This document shows, piece after piece, positions 18,597 to 27,789 of a DNA stretch of 64,000 bases. Source of the stretch: Halomonas nitroreducens (lineage in GTDB: Bacteria > Pseudomonadota > Gammaproteobacteria > Pseudomonadales > Halomonadaceae); the NCBI RefSeq assembly GCF_003966155.1, contig NZ_RXNS01000015.1, positions 58,323-122,322 of the forward strand, given 5' to 3'. Under the pieces are notes generated by a model. The model worked only from the letters and a program-made list of their open reading frames with translations. It was not told the origin of the DNA and searched no databases. The position numbers and the translations under genes were made by a program. Each line of letters opens with the position of its first letter. Within the stretch, counting starts at the first letter, position 1.

Positions 18597-19844
18597 GTGA
18601 ACGCTGGCATCGCATCACACCAGAAGGTCTGCGTGGAGCACCTGTTCAAGGTCTTCGGCCCGGACCCCGACGAGACGATCCGCCGGGTGCAGGCCGGCCA
18701 GGCCAAGGATCGCATCTATGCTGACACCCACTCCGTGGCCGCCGTCGCCGACGTCTCCTTCACCGTCGACCAGGGCGAGATCTTCGTGGTCATGGGCCTC
18801 TCCGGCTCCGGCAAGTCGACCCTGATTCGTTGCCTTAATCGGCTCATCGACCCCACGCGGGGACGCATCCTGCTGGACGGCCAGGACGTGGTGGCCATGG
18901 ACGCCGGCGCCCTGCGCGAGCTGCGCGCCCACAAGCTGTCCATGGTCTTCCAGCACTTCGCGCTCTTCCCCCACAAGACCGTCGGCGAGAACGTCGAATT
19001 CGGCCTCAAGGTGCGCGGGGTGCCGCCCGGTGAGCGCCGCGACAAGGCCCGGCGAGCCTTGGAGCAGGTGGGGCTCGAGGCCTATGCCGACGTCCCGCCC
19101 GACAACCTCAGTGGCGGGATGCAGCAGCGGGTGGGGCTGGCCCGGGGGCTTGCCGTGGATCCCGATATCATGCTGATGGACGAGCCCTTCAGCGCCCTCG
19201 ATCCCTTGATCCGCCGCGACATGCAGGACGAGCTGCTGGCCCTCCAGGCACAGCTGCACATGACCATCCTGTTCATCACCCACGACCTGCACGAGGCCCT
19301 GCGTATCGGTGACCGCATCGCCATCATGAAGGACGGTCGCTTCGTGCAGACCGGCACGCCGGAGGAGATCGTCGCCGACCCCGCCGACGACTACGTCGCC
19401 GCCTTCACCCGTGATGTGGATCGCGGCCGGGTCTTCCGCATGGGGCGGCTGAGTCATGAGGCGCCCACCGTGACGCCGGATGACGACCCGGCGACGGCCC
19501 GGCGGCGCTGCGACGAGCACGGCGTGGCGGGCCTCCACGTGGTCGACACGGACGGCTACCCGCTGGGCATCCTGGTGCGCGCGGAGCTGGCGTCGGCCGA
19601 GGATGACGCCTTGCGTGACCTGATGCAGCCCGACTACCCGGTGGCCCGGGCCGACCAGGAGCTGATCGAGCTCTATGGCGCCTGCGCCCAGGGTCTGCCC
19701 ATCGCGGTGCTCGACGACACCGGGCGCCTGCAAGGCACCGTCGACCCTCTGCGGGTCTTCGCGCTTCTGGCCGGGGAGCCGGGCGAGGGCGAGACGTCCC
19801 GCCGTGCCGAAGCCTCCGCCCCTCTGGCGGCGAGGGAGGAATGA
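18597..19844 (+). CDS. proV: Glycine betaine/proline ABC transporter ATPase ProV
   Basis: 415 residues starting at GTG 18597, supported by GAAGGGGG six bases upstream. Walker A GLSGSGKST at about 67-75, signature LSGGMQQR, Walker B IMLMDEPFSALD and ITHDLHEAL. A C-terminal CBS-like region (about 290-390) includes LHVVDTDGYPLGILV and LPIAVLDDTGRLQG. First gene of a complete proVWX-type operon. It is paralogous to the ATPase at 12659-13861, but its CBS region has diverged and the second system has an E. coli ProX-type binding protein. Confidence 0.92.
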   Translation: MNAGIASHQKVCVEHLFKVFGPDPDETIRRVQAGQAKDRIYADTHSVAAVADVSFTVDQGEIFVVMGLSGSGKSTLIRCLNRLIDPTRGRILLDGQDVVAMDAGALRELRAHKLSMVFQHFALFPHKTVGENVEFGLKVRGVPPGERRDKARRALEQVGLEAYADVPPDNLSGGMQQRVGLARGLAVDPDIMLMDEPFSALDPLIRRDMQDELLALQAQLHMTILFITHDLHEALRIGDRIAIMKDGRFVQTGTPEEIVADPADDYVAAFTRDVDRGRVFRMGRLSHEAPTVTPDDDPATARRRCDEHGVAGLHVVDTDGYPLGILVRAELASAEDDALRDLMQPDYPVARADQELIELYGACAQGLPIAVLDDTGRLQGTVDPLRVFALLAGEPGEGETSRRAEASAPLAAREE

Positions 19845-19846
19845 CC

Positions 19847-20773
19847 ATGGCCGACAGTATCTCCGACTTCTACACCCTGCCCCTCGACGACTGGATCGAG
19901 GTGGCGGTCAAGGATTGGCTGGTGCCGAACTTCCGCCCGGTCTTCCAGGCGCTGCAGTGGCCGATCGATCAGGTGTTGAGCGGTCTCGAGGATTTCCTGC
20001 TCTGGCTGCCCTATCCGGTGTTCGTGGTGGTGGTGCCGCTGATCGCCTGGCGGGCCGCCGGCTCTCGGGTGGCCATCTTCGCCCTGGCGGCGGTGGTCTT
20101 CCTGGATCTGCTGGGCATCTGGCGGGAAACCATGATCACCCTGGCCATGATCGTCACCGCGGTGACCTTCTGCACGATCGTGGGGGTGCCCCTGGGGATC
20201 CTCGCGGCCCGCAGCGATCGCTTCGCCAGCGTGATCCGGCCGGTGCTGGACATCATGCAGACCATCCCGCCCTTCGTGTACCTGGTGCCCATCGTGATGC
20301 TGTTCGGCGTGGGCATCGTACCCGGCGTCATCGCCACCATCATCTTCGCGCTGCCACCGATCATCCGCCTGACCAACCTGGGCATCCGTCAGGTGCAGGG
20401 CGAGCTGGTCGAGGCCGGCCTGGCCTTCGGCGCGACCCGGCGCCAGCTGCTCTTCGAGATCCAGATCCCGCTGGCGCTGCGCACCATCATGGCCGGGCTC
20501 AACCAGACGCTGATGCTGTCGTTGTCGATGGTGGTGATCGCCGCGCTGATCGGCGCCGGCGGCCTGGGACTCACGGTGTTCACCGGGTTGGGGCGCCTGG
20601 ACATCGGCAAGGCGAGCCTGGGGGGCATCGGCATCGTGCTGCTGGCGATCCTGCTCGATCGCGTCACCCAGGCGCTGGGCGAGGGCGGACGCGCCGATGC
20701 CGGCGGCAAGCGCTCCTTCAAGAAACTGCTGTCCAAGGGAGTCAGCAAGACCGACAGGGACGACGTTTCATGA
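19847..20773 (+). CDS. proW: Glycine betaine/proline ABC transporter permease ProW
   Basis: 308 residues from ATG 19847. This start is preferred over ATG 19841 because the GGGAGGA ribosome site ends at 19840, giving proper spacing only for 19847. N-terminal FYTLPLDDWIEVAVKDWL, then about six or seven membrane helices; the EAA loop is EAGLAFGATRRQLLFEIQIP. It forms the inner-membrane pathway with ProV; the two genes nearly touch. The C-terminal tail is lysine-rich and hydrophilic. Confidence 0.9.
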   Translation: MADSISDFYTLPLDDWIEVAVKDWLVPNFRPVFQALQWPIDQVLSGLEDFLLWLPYPVFVVVVPLIAWRAAGSRVAIFALAAVVFLDLLGIWRETMITLAMIVTAVTFCTIVGVPLGILAARSDRFASVIRPVLDIMQTIPPFVYLVPIVMLFGVGIVPGVIATIIFALPPIIRLTNLGIRQVQGELVEAGLAFGATRRQLLFEIQIPLALRTIMAGLNQTLMLSLSMVVIAALIGAGGLGLTVFTGLGRLDIGKASLGGIGIVLLAILLDRVTQALGEGGRADAGGKRSFKKLLSKGVSKTDRDDVS

Positions 20774-20817
20774 GTCTTCCCCGGGCCGATCCCGGGGCTT
20801 ACAGAGGAGGGAATCGT

Positions 20818-21876
20818 ATGCATCCTAGTCGCAACGCCACACATGCCCTGGGCTGGGCGGGCCTCGCCCTGGCCCTGTCGCTGGTGCCGGGGGTGGCCCT
20901 GGCCGACCAGCACCTGCCCGGCGAGGGGGTGGACGTGACTCCGGCCCGGGCCACCTGGGACACCGGCTGGTTCCCGACCGCCGTCTACAGCCACCTGCTG
21001 GAGGAACTGGGCTATGAGGTGGACCGGCCCACCACCCTCGACAACCCGCCCTTCTATCAGTCGGTGGCCCAGGGCGACGTGGACTTCTGGGTGAACGGCT
21101 GGTTCCCGCTGCACAACACCTATCGCCGGACCTTCCGGGCGGGGGCCGAGCTGATCGGCTACGTGGCCCAGGGCGGCGCCCTGCAGGGCTACCTGGTGGA
21201 CAAGAAGACCGCCGATGAGCACGGCATCACCGGCCTCGAGGACTTCAAGGACCCCGAGATCGCCGCCCTGTTCGACTCCGACGGCAACGGCAAGGCCGAG
21301 CTGGTCGCCTGCCCGCCGGGCTGGGGCTGCGAGCTGGTGATTGCCCACCATCTCGAGGCCTATGGCCTCAGCGATACCGTCGAGCCGATCAAGGCAAGTT
21401 ATTCCGCCTCCATGGCCGATGCCCTGGGGCGCTACCAGGAGGGCGGCTCGATCTTCTTCTACACCTGGACCCCCAACTGGACGGTGGGCCTGCTCGAGCC
21501 GGGCAAGGACGTGGTGTGGATCACCGTGGACGAGGCCTCCCTGCCGGAGGAACAGCAGGACTTCGAGGACGATACCGTGGTCGAGGGCGTCGAGGGCTGC
21601 ACCGAGAACCCCTGCAACCTGGGCTGGCCGGCCAACGACATCCGGCCGGTGGTGAACAGCGCCTTCGCCGCAGAGAACCCGGCGGCAGCGGAGCTGTTCG
21701 AAGAGGTCCGCATCCCGGTCGACGACATCTTTGCCCAGAATGCCAAGATGTTCGATGGCGAGGACAGTGCCCAGGACATCCAGCGCCACGCCGAGGAGTG
21801 GATCGCGGCGCACCGCGACGACGTCGATGGCTGGCTCGATCGGGCCCGCCAGGCAGCGAGGACGGAAGGCGAGTAG
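20818..21876 (+). CDS. proX: Glycine betaine/proline-binding protein ProX
   Basis: 352 residues, start at ATG 20818 after AGAGGAGGG. Signal peptide through GVALA-DQ (residue 24). The mature protein follows E. coli ProX: TWDTGWFPTAVYS, CPPGWGCELVIAHHLEAYGL, FFYTWTPNWTVG and the C-terminal AQNAKMFDGEDSAQDIQRH. The tryptophans of the aromatic cage and two cysteine pairs (CPPGWGC, CTENPC) are visible; the second pair is an addition relative to what I recall of the E. coli protein. Periplasmic osmoprotectant receptor for ProVW. Confidence 0.92.
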   Translation: MHPSRNATHALGWAGLALALSLVPGVALADQHLPGEGVDVTPARATWDTGWFPTAVYSHLLEELGYEVDRPTTLDNPPFYQSVAQGDVDFWVNGWFPLHNTYRRTFRAGAELIGYVAQGGALQGYLVDKKTADEHGITGLEDFKDPEIAALFDSDGNGKAELVACPPGWGCELVIAHHLEAYGLSDTVEPIKASYSASMADALGRYQEGGSIFFYTWTPNWTVGLLEPGKDVVWITVDEASLPEEQQDFEDDTVVEGVEGCTENPCNLGWPANDIRPVVNSAFAAENPAAAELFEEVRIPVDDIFAQNAKMFDGEDSAQDIQRHAEEWIAAHRDDVDGWLDRARQAARTEGE

Positions 21877-21907
21877 GCGCCCACGGTACGCCATTACCCA
21901 CCACCCC

Positions 21908-21927
21908 CCGGGCCGACATCGGCCCGG
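21908..21927. terminator. Bidirectional hairpin between proX and the PRC-barrel gene
   Basis: Perfect nine-base-pair stem CCGGGCCGA / TCGGCCCGG with a two-base spacer, between two convergent genes. No T-run on either side, so terminator function is likely from position rather than shown. Confidence 0.5.
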
Positions 21928-21955
21928 CGGGTAGCGAGGGGAGTGGGAAGGGGCG

Positions 21956-22516
21956 TTACTGGGTAGCGTCCTCGGCGGCCTGCTGGGTCTTCTCGCCGGC
22001 TGCCTTCAGGGCGTTGCCGATGCGATCCAGGGCTTCAGAGGCGCCTTCCTGGGTGGTATCCCAGGCGCTGGCGGCGCCCTGCTTGGTCTCGCTCCAGGCC
22101 TGTTGCATGTTCTGGCGGGCCTCGCTCCACCAGGTGTCGGTGTATTCCGGTTGCTGGGTAATGGCCTGCTCGCTGAGATCGACCTGGACGCGGTACTCCA
22201 TGTCGTCGAGGCTGTTGCCGTTGTGCGTCTCCACGGTGAAGTGGCTGGTCTCGATGACGTATTGCTTCTGGCCCATGTCGAGCAAGTTGCCGGTATCGAT
22301 GGCCAGGGCGCGCAGGCGCATGTCGTTGTCGAGCAGCACATCCTCCACCTCGCCGATCTCCACGTCGGGATTGGCCTGGGTGTAGACATCGGCGTCGAGC
22401 AGTTCGTCGGCGGAGTAGAGGCCCTGGGTCTCGGCCTGGGCGCTCACGGAAACGGCCATGCCGCCGGCGATCAGGGCGGCGGTCAGGGCGCGGGTATGCG
22501 GTGTGTCGAGGGTCAT
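21956..22516 (-). CDS. Secreted PRC-barrel domain protein
   Basis: 186 residues from ATG 22516 with AAAGGAGAG upstream. Signal peptide through VSAQA-ET. A PRC-barrel-like domain covers residues 25-100 (YSADELLDADVY, IGEVEDVLLDNDMRLRALAID), followed by a hydrophilic alpha-helical tail with repeated A-W-(S/D)-x-T-(K/Q)-(Q/E)-G-A segments, similar to amphipathic stress-protein repeats. Probably a periplasmic or envelope stress protein; no enzymatic motif. It stands alone between proX and the metal transporter. Confidence 0.75.
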   Translation of the reverse strand: MTLDTPHTRALTAALIAGGMAVSVSAQAETQGLYSADELLDADVYTQANPDVEIGEVEDVLLDNDMRLRALAIDTGNLLDMGQKQYVIETSHFTVETHNGNSLDDMEYRVQVDLSEQAITQQPEYTDTWWSEARQNMQQAWSETKQGAASAWDTTQEGASEALDRIGNALKAAGEKTQQAAEDATQ

Positions 22517-22623
22517 CCTGTCTCTCCTTTCATGAGGGTCCATTCATGACACCTGACGTTGCCAGGCAATCGTTAGTGTCCTCATCGGCGCCCGGGGTTC
22601 AGTCGCCCTGGTAACGAAGTGTT

Positions 22624-22637
22624 AAAGCCCGGGCTTT
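22624..22637. promoter_or_regulatory. 14-bp palindrome upstream of the metal transporter
   Basis: AAAGCCCGGGCTTT is a perfect palindrome 61 bases before the binding-protein start. It could be an operator for a dimeric metal-responsive repressor, but it does not match the Fur or MntR consensus as I know them. Confidence 0.3.
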
Positions 22638-22698
22638 TACTCGGGGCCATGGCGGATGCTATACCTGCCTCGTCAGGCATGGCTTCGGGAGGGCTGCG

Positions 22699-23679
22699 AT
22701 GAGAATTCGGCGGGCGGCGATCGCCCTGATGGCGCCGCTGTGGCTGGCCGCCGGCGGCGCCGGCGCCCAGGCGCCCGACCCGGTGGAGGCCGTGGTGACC
22801 ATCGGCATGATCGGCGACGTGGCGGCCCGGGTCGGCGGCGAGTGCGTCGAGGTCACGGCCATCATGGGCCCCGGTGTGGACCCGCACCTCTATCAGGCCA
22901 GCGCCCGGGATGTGGCCACCTTCCAGGGCGCCGAGCTGATCCTCTACTCGGGCTATTCCCTGGAAGGCCAGCTCGGCGAGGTGCTGGGGCGCTTCGCCGA
23001 GATCAAGCCGACCGTGGCGGTGGCGCCGTCCTCCATCGAGCCCGCCGACCTGATCACCGTCCAGGATGTCTACGGCATCGACCCCCACCTGTGGATGGAC
23101 GTCTCGCTGTGGGCCCAGACCCTCCCCACCCTGGCCACGGCGATTACCGAGGCGCGCCCCGAATGCGAGGCGGCGATCCAGGCCAACGCCGAGGCCTATG
23201 GCCGCCAACTCGAGGCGCTCCACGGCTGGATCGGCGAGAGCATCGCCACCATCCCCGAGGCCCAGCGCATTTTGGTCACCGCCCATGACGCCTTCAACTA
23301 CTATGGCCGGGCCTACGGCATCGAGGTCGCCGGCATCCAGGGCATCAGCACCGAGACCGAGACCGGCGTGGCCGACATCCGTGCCATGACCGAGGTGGTG
23401 GTGGAGCGTGAGGTGCCGGCGGTGTTCATCGAGAGCACCATCAATCCGCGCACCGTCCAGGCGGTGATCGACGCCGCCCGACAGCGGGGCCAGGCGGTGG
23501 CGATCGGCGGCCAGCTCTATTCCGACGCCATGGGCGAAGCGGGCACCGCCGATGGCACCTATATCGGCATGCTCCACGCCAATACCCGACATATCGTCGA
23601 GGCGCTCGGTGGCACCCCGGCGCCGCTGCCCGAGGCCCTGGCCGGCTGGGCAGAGCGCTGGGATGTCCCCATGGAGTAG
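22699..23679 (+). CDS. Manganese/iron-type ABC substrate-binding protein (cluster 9)
   Basis: 326 residues with a signal peptide ending near GAGAQA. Metal ligands follow the Mn/Fe pattern of SitA/MntC proteins: His in PGVDPHLYQ, His in [10 protein letters not shown], Glu in [10 protein letters not shown] and Asp in YSDAMGEAG. There is no histidine-rich loop as in ZnuA. This argues for manganese or ferrous iron rather than zinc. Periplasmic receptor of the four-gene operon that continues with the ATPase 32 bases downstream. Confidence 0.9.
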   Translation: MRIRRAAIALMAPLWLAAGGAGAQAPDPVEAVVTIGMIGDVAARVGGECVEVTAIMGPGVDPHLYQASARDVATFQGAELILYSGYSLEGQLGEVLGRFAEIKPTVAVAPSSIEPADLITVQDVYGIDPHLWMDVSLWAQTLPTLATAITEARPECEAAIQANAEAYGRQLEALHGWIGESIATIPEAQRILVTAHDAFNYYGRAYGIEVAGIQGISTETETGVADIRAMTEVVVEREVPAVFIESTINPRTVQAVIDAARQRGQAVAIGGQLYSDAMGEAGTADGTYIGMLHANTRHIVEALGGTPAPLPEALAGWAERWDVPME

Positions 23680-23711
23680 GCCCGGCCGCCGACCGACAGG
23701 AAAGCACCGTC

Positions 23712-24494
23712 ATGACACTTTCGCTGCATGAACCGGACCTCGCCTTGCACGTCGAGGACCTGACCGTCAGCTACCAGAGCAAGCCGGTGCTGTGGGACAT
23801 CGACTTCGATGTGCCGCCCGGCGTGATGGCGGGCATCGTCGGCCCCAACGGTGCCGGCAAGAGCACCCTGATCAAGAGCGTGCTGGGGCTGGTGCCGGTG
23901 GTGGCCGGCCATGTGCGGCTGTTCGGGTTGCCCTACAAGGCGCGGCGCCGGCGGGTGGGCTACGTGCCGCAACGCTCCAGCGTCGATTGGGACTTCCCCA
24001 CCACTGCCCTGGACGTGGTCACCATGGGGCTCTATGGCCGGCTGGGCTGGCTCAAGCGCCCTGGACGGCGGGAACGCGACGAGGCCATGGCGGCCCTGGA
24101 ACAGGTCGGCATGGCGGACTTCGCCCGCCGCCAGATCAGCCAGCTCTCCGGCGGCCAGCAGCAGCGGGTCTTCCTGGCCCGGGCGCTGGTCCAGCAGGCC
24201 GACGTCTACTTCCTCGACGAGCCCATGGCCGGGGTCGACGCCACCACCGAGCGGGCCATCGTCGACATCCTTCGCCGCCTGCGCGACGACGGCAAGACGT
24301 TGATCGTGGTGCACCATGACCTGCAGACGGTGCGCAGCTACTTCGACTGGCTGTTGATCCTCAACGTGCGGGTCATCGCCCAGGGGCCGGTTCATGAGAT
24401 CTACACCGCCGACAACCTCAAGCGGGCCTACGGTGGCCAGATTGCCCTGCTCGACGAGACCGGGTTCCTCTCCAATCAGGCTTCCGGCTCATGA
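23712..24494 (+). CDS. Manganese/iron ABC transporter ATPase
   Basis: 260 residues. Walker [10 protein letters not shown] (44-52), signature LSGGQQQRV, Walker [13 protein letters not shown] and switch HHDLQTV. The [10 protein letters not shown] segment before the Q-loop region is typical of SitB/MntB-type ATPases. Stop overlaps the next start by four bases (ATGA), so it is coupled to the first permease. Confidence 0.92.
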   Translation: MTLSLHEPDLALHVEDLTVSYQSKPVLWDIDFDVPPGVMAGIVGPNGAGKSTLIKSVLGLVPVVAGHVRLFGLPYKARRRRVGYVPQRSSVDWDFPTTALDVVTMGLYGRLGWLKRPGRRERDEAMAALEQVGMADFARRQISQLSGGQQQRVFLARALVQQADVYFLDEPMAGVDATTERAIVDILRRLRDDGKTLIVVHHDLQTVRSYFDWLLILNVRVIAQGPVHEIYTADNLKRAYGGQIALLDETGFLSNQASGS

Positions 24495-25639
24495 CGGGCT
24501 TCCTGGCGCTCCTGCAGGACTACACCATTCAGAACGTGGTCGCCGGCGCCGCCCTGCTGGGGCTGATCAGCGGGGTTCTGGGCAGCTTCGCGGTGCTGCG
24601 CCAGCAGAGCCTGCTCGGCGACACCATGTCTCATTCCGCGTTGCCCGGGGTCTGCCTGGGCTTCATCATCGCCGGCACCCGGCACATGGGCAGCATCCTG
24701 CTCGGGGCGCTGGCCACCGGCGCCCTGGCCGCCCTGGTCATGCTGCTGCTGACCCGCATGAGCCGGCTCAAGACCGATGCCGGCCTGGGCATCGCCCTGA
24801 GCGTCTTCTTCGCCCTGGGCGTGGTGCTGCTGACCCATATCCAGGGCATGAACAACGCCGCCCAGGGGGGGCTCGACGCCTTCCTGTTCGGCCAGGCGGC
24901 GGCCACCCTGCGTTCGGACGTCTGGATCATGGGCGCCATCACCGCCGCGGCGCTGACGCTGGTGGCGGCGCTGTGGAAGGAGTTCAAGCTGGTCACCTTC
25001 GACCCCGAGTTCGCCGCCTCCCTCGGCATGCCGGTGGTCTGGCTCGAGGTGTTGCTCACGGTGATGATCGCGCTTGCCGTGGTGGTTGGCCTGCAGATGG
25101 TGGGGGTGGTGCTGATGGCCGCCATGGTCATCGCCCCGGCGGTGGCGGCGCGCCAGTGGAGCCATCGGCTCGAGGACATGGTGTGGCTGGCCGCGGCCAT
25201 CGGGGTGGCCGGCGGCGTGTTCGGCGCCCTGCTCAGCGCCCTGTCCCGGGGACTGGCCACCGGTCCGCTGATCATCCTCAGCGTCTCCGCGGTGGTGCTG
25301 GTGTCGATCACCCTGGCCCCGGGCCGCGGCCTGATCTGGGCGGCGCTGCGGCTGTGGCGGGGGCGGCGCCGGCTGCGCGATCAGCAGGTGCTGACCACCC
25401 TGTACCGGCTCGCCGCCCACCACGAGGACCCCGTCTATCGCTCCGAACAGGGCATGCTCGACACCTATCATGGCCTGGGTACCCGGGCGGCGCTGCGCAA
25501 GCTCGAACGGCGTGGCCTGGTCGAATGGGGGGAGGCGCCGCCCGCCGAGCCCGGCCCCGAGCGGCGCTGGGTACTGACCCCGGCCGGCATCGCCGAGGCT
25601 GAGCGTATCCTGGCCTCGCTGAACGGGGAGGAGGCCTGA
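24491..25639 (+). CDS. Manganese/iron ABC transporter permease with C-terminal winged-helix-like domain
   Basis: 382 residues. The first roughly 290 are the ABC-3 permease core with about eight or nine helices ([19 protein letters not shown] is the conserved early motif). From about residue 296 a hydrophilic extension follows: [20 protein letters not shown], then helix-helix-strand [14 protein letters not shown] and [16 protein letters not shown]. This reads like a DtxR/MntR-type winged helix, as reported for some manganese permeases. It overlaps the second permease by one base (TGATG). The extension could gate transport by metal or dock on a partner. Confidence 0.88.
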   Translation: MTGFLALLQDYTIQNVVAGAALLGLISGVLGSFAVLRQQSLLGDTMSHSALPGVCLGFIIAGTRHMGSILLGALATGALAALVMLLLTRMSRLKTDAGLGIALSVFFALGVVLLTHIQGMNNAAQGGLDAFLFGQAAATLRSDVWIMGAITAAALTLVAALWKEFKLVTFDPEFAASLGMPVVWLEVLLTVMIALAVVVGLQMVGVVLMAAMVIAPAVAARQWSHRLEDMVWLAAAIGVAGGVFGALLSALSRGLATGPLIILSVSAVVLVSITLAPGRGLIWAALRLWRGRRRLRDQQVLTTLYRLAAHHEDPVYRSEQGMLDTYHGLGTRAALRKLERRGLVEWGEAPPAEPGPERRWVLTPAGIAEAERILASLNGEEA

Positions 25640-26790
25640 TGCTGGCCGCACTGTTCGACAACGTGCCGCTGATGATCATGCTGGTGGGCGCCCTGGTGGG
25701 GATCGCCTCCTCGCTGGTGGGTACCTTCCTGGTGCTGCGCGGCAACAGCATGCTCTCCGATGCCATCGGCCACGCCATCGTCTTCGGCATCGTCATCGTC
25801 TGGCTGCTCACCCACCAGCAGAGCGGCCCGGTGCAGCTGCTGGGTGCCGCCCTGACCGGACTGTTGACCGTGGTGCTCACCGAGCTGCTGGTGCGGACCC
25901 GGCGGGTCAAGCAGGACGCCGCCATCGGCCTGGTGTTCCCGGTGCTGTTCTCCATCGGCGTGCTGCTGCTCAACCTCTACGCCCGGGACGTGCACATCGA
26001 CACCCACACGGTGCTGCTCGGCGAGATCGGCTTCGTGTGGCTGGATACCGTCACCCTCGGCGACCTTCGGGTGCCCCGGGCGCTGCTGTCCATGGGCGCG
26101 ATGACGTTGCTCAACGCCGCCTTCGTGGGCCTCTTCTACAAGGAGCTCAAGCTCGCCACCTTCGACGAGACCCTGGCCCGGGCCCTGGGACTGGCGCCCG
26201 GAGTGCTCTTCTACGGCCTGCTGCTGCTGACCAGCGGCACCGCGGTGGCGGCCTTCGACGCCGTGGGCGCGGTGCTCTTCGTGGCCTTCGTCATCGTCCC
26301 GCCGGCCACCGCCTACCTGCTCACCGATCGGCTGTGGCTGATGTTCTTCTACGGCATCCTGGTGTCCATCGCCGCCAGCATCAGCGGCTACACCCTGGCG
26401 GTGGCCTGGAACGTCTCCATCGGCGGCATGATGGCGGTGATGACCGGCGTCCTGCTGATGCTGGCCTTCCTCGCCGGGCCCCGCTACGGGCTGGTCGCCC
26501 AGTGGCTGCGCCGCCGCGGCCAGCGCCGGCTCAACGAGATCCGCACTCTGGCCGTGCACCTCTACAACCACGAGGGCACCCCCGAGCAGCACGAGGAGAA
26601 CGTCACCCGGGCGCTGCGCGAGCACCTGCTGTGGGACGACGCCAGGGCCCGGCGGGTGGTGGAGCGCAGCTGCGAGCGGCACCTGATCGTGCGCGCCGGC
26701 GACACCCTGACCCTGACCTCGGCCGGTCGCGAGCTGGCCCGGGAGATCCTCGAGCCGGGGCGGCGGGAAGCGCGCGCGGGAGGTGGTTAG
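25639..26790 (+). CDS. Second manganese/iron ABC transporter permease with C-terminal helical tail
   Basis: 383 residues. ABC-3 permease core (LRGNSMLSDAIGHAIVFG early motif; about nine helices to residue 290), then a soluble tail with IRTLAVHLYNHEGTP, RALREHLLWDDARARRVVE, and HLIVRAGDTLTLTSAGRELA, again resembling a winged helix. Together with the upstream permease it forms the heterodimeric channel of a SitCD-like system. Last gene of the operon; the convergent sucrase/ferredoxin gene ends 90 bases further. Confidence 0.88.
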   Translation: MLAALFDNVPLMIMLVGALVGIASSLVGTFLVLRGNSMLSDAIGHAIVFGIVIVWLLTHQQSGPVQLLGAALTGLLTVVLTELLVRTRRVKQDAAIGLVFPVLFSIGVLLLNLYARDVHIDTHTVLLGEIGFVWLDTVTLGDLRVPRALLSMGAMTLLNAAFVGLFYKELKLATFDETLARALGLAPGVLFYGLLLLTSGTAVAAFDAVGAVLFVAFVIVPPATAYLLTDRLWLMFFYGILVSIAASISGYTLAVAWNVSIGGMMAVMTGVLLMLAFLAGPRYGLVAQWLRRRGQRRLNEIRTLAVHLYNHEGTPEQHEENVTRALREHLLWDDARARRVVERSCERHLIVRAGDTLTLTSAGRELAREILEPGRREARAGGG

Positions 26791-26880
26791 CCATGCCAGC
26801 CTACCGGCGTGTGCGTCGAGGGCCCCTGCCGACATGCGTCCGATGCCGGTGATGCCGATACAGGCAGGGGAGCGCCGGTC

Positions 26881-27789
26881 TCACGCCTGCAGCGCGGTGA
26901 CCTCGGTGGCCTGCCAGACGAGGCTGTCGGAGGGACCGTCGTGCAGATCGGAACACGTGTCGACCCGCCGGATCGTGGTCGTTTCGCAGACGACCTGCAG
27001 GCGACCTTGAGCGTCCGCTCGCTCCCATCGCCATAGCAGGCGTCGCCGATGCTCGTCGCCGGTGTCTTCCTGAAGGGTCAGGCGGGCGGCCGGGTAGCGC
27101 GGTTCCAGTGAGGTCAGGGCCGCGAGCTGGGCACACTGTTGCGCGGGTGTCAGCCGGGAGTCACCGCGATAGCCGGGCAGGAAGCGACAGCCGCGCGCCT
27201 CTGCCTGCAGGAAGGGCAAGGCCTGCTCCGGCGTGATGCGGCCATACTTGCGCACCGGTGCCAGCAGGATGATGCTGGCCGCGAAGCGGCAACCGCCCAG
27301 GTGGCTGCTTTCCCATACCTCGAAGGGCAGGGCGTGCGTCGCGACGACCTCGGCCAGCTGCTTGTAGGTCTGGTAGCCGTACTTGGCGCAGCACTTGTCC
27401 TTCTTGCCGTGGGTGCAGCACAGCACCAGCTCCCGGTCGACCGTCCCCCTTTCCCATTCCGTCAGCGGCGACCCTGACTGCCAGGCGGCCAGGAACGCCT
27501 CCAGTGCCGCGCGCGGCACGACGAAGCGCCGGCGTTCGGGCATCAGGAACACCTGGTGGATGTCGCCTGGCTGTTCGCGGCGATGGATCAGGTTGACCCG
27601 CCGCCCCTCGGCGGCGATGGCATCGAGCCTTCGCACCAGGTTGTCCGGCATGTCGCTGGCATGGCGCAGGTTGCGTGTCCACTTGGCGCGGGGCCAGCTG
27701 ATCAGCAGGTTGCGGTCGGCATGGGCGGCACTGCCGGCCAGCGGATCATGCTGCTCGCGGCTGAGGTCCGCACAGAAGGTATGACTCAC
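26881..27789 (-). CDS. Sucrase/ferredoxin-like protein, candidate siderophore reductase
   Basis: 302 residues from GTG 27789, which overlaps the ATPase stop by four bases (GTGA); the frame is open much further upstream but only inside the ATPase gene. The family begins with FCADLSREQHDPLAGSA, seen here at residue 6. A thioredoxin-like ferredoxin signature follows: CCTHGKKDKCCAKYG (C124, C125, C133, C134) and WESSHLGGCRFAAS (159-172). The domain probably binds a [2Fe-2S] cluster. As the last gene of a ferric-siderophore import operon it is inferred to reduce imported Fe(III)-siderophore in the cytoplasm. No sugar-related gene is near, so the name sucrase is historical. Confidence 0.82.
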   Translation of the reverse strand: MSHTFCADLSREQHDPLAGSAAHADRNLLISWPRAKWTRNLRHASDMPDNLVRRLDAIAAEGRRVNLIHRREQPGDIHQVFLMPERRRFVVPRAALEAFLAAWQSGSPLTEWERGTVDRELVLCCTHGKKDKCCAKYGYQTYKQLAEVVATHALPFEVWESSHLGGCRFAASIILLAPVRKYGRITPEQALPFLQAEARGCRFLPGYRGDSRLTPAQQCAQLAALTSLEPRYPAARLTLQEDTGDEHRRRLLWRWERADAQGRLQVVCETTTIRRVDTCSDLHDGPSDSLVWQATEVTALQA

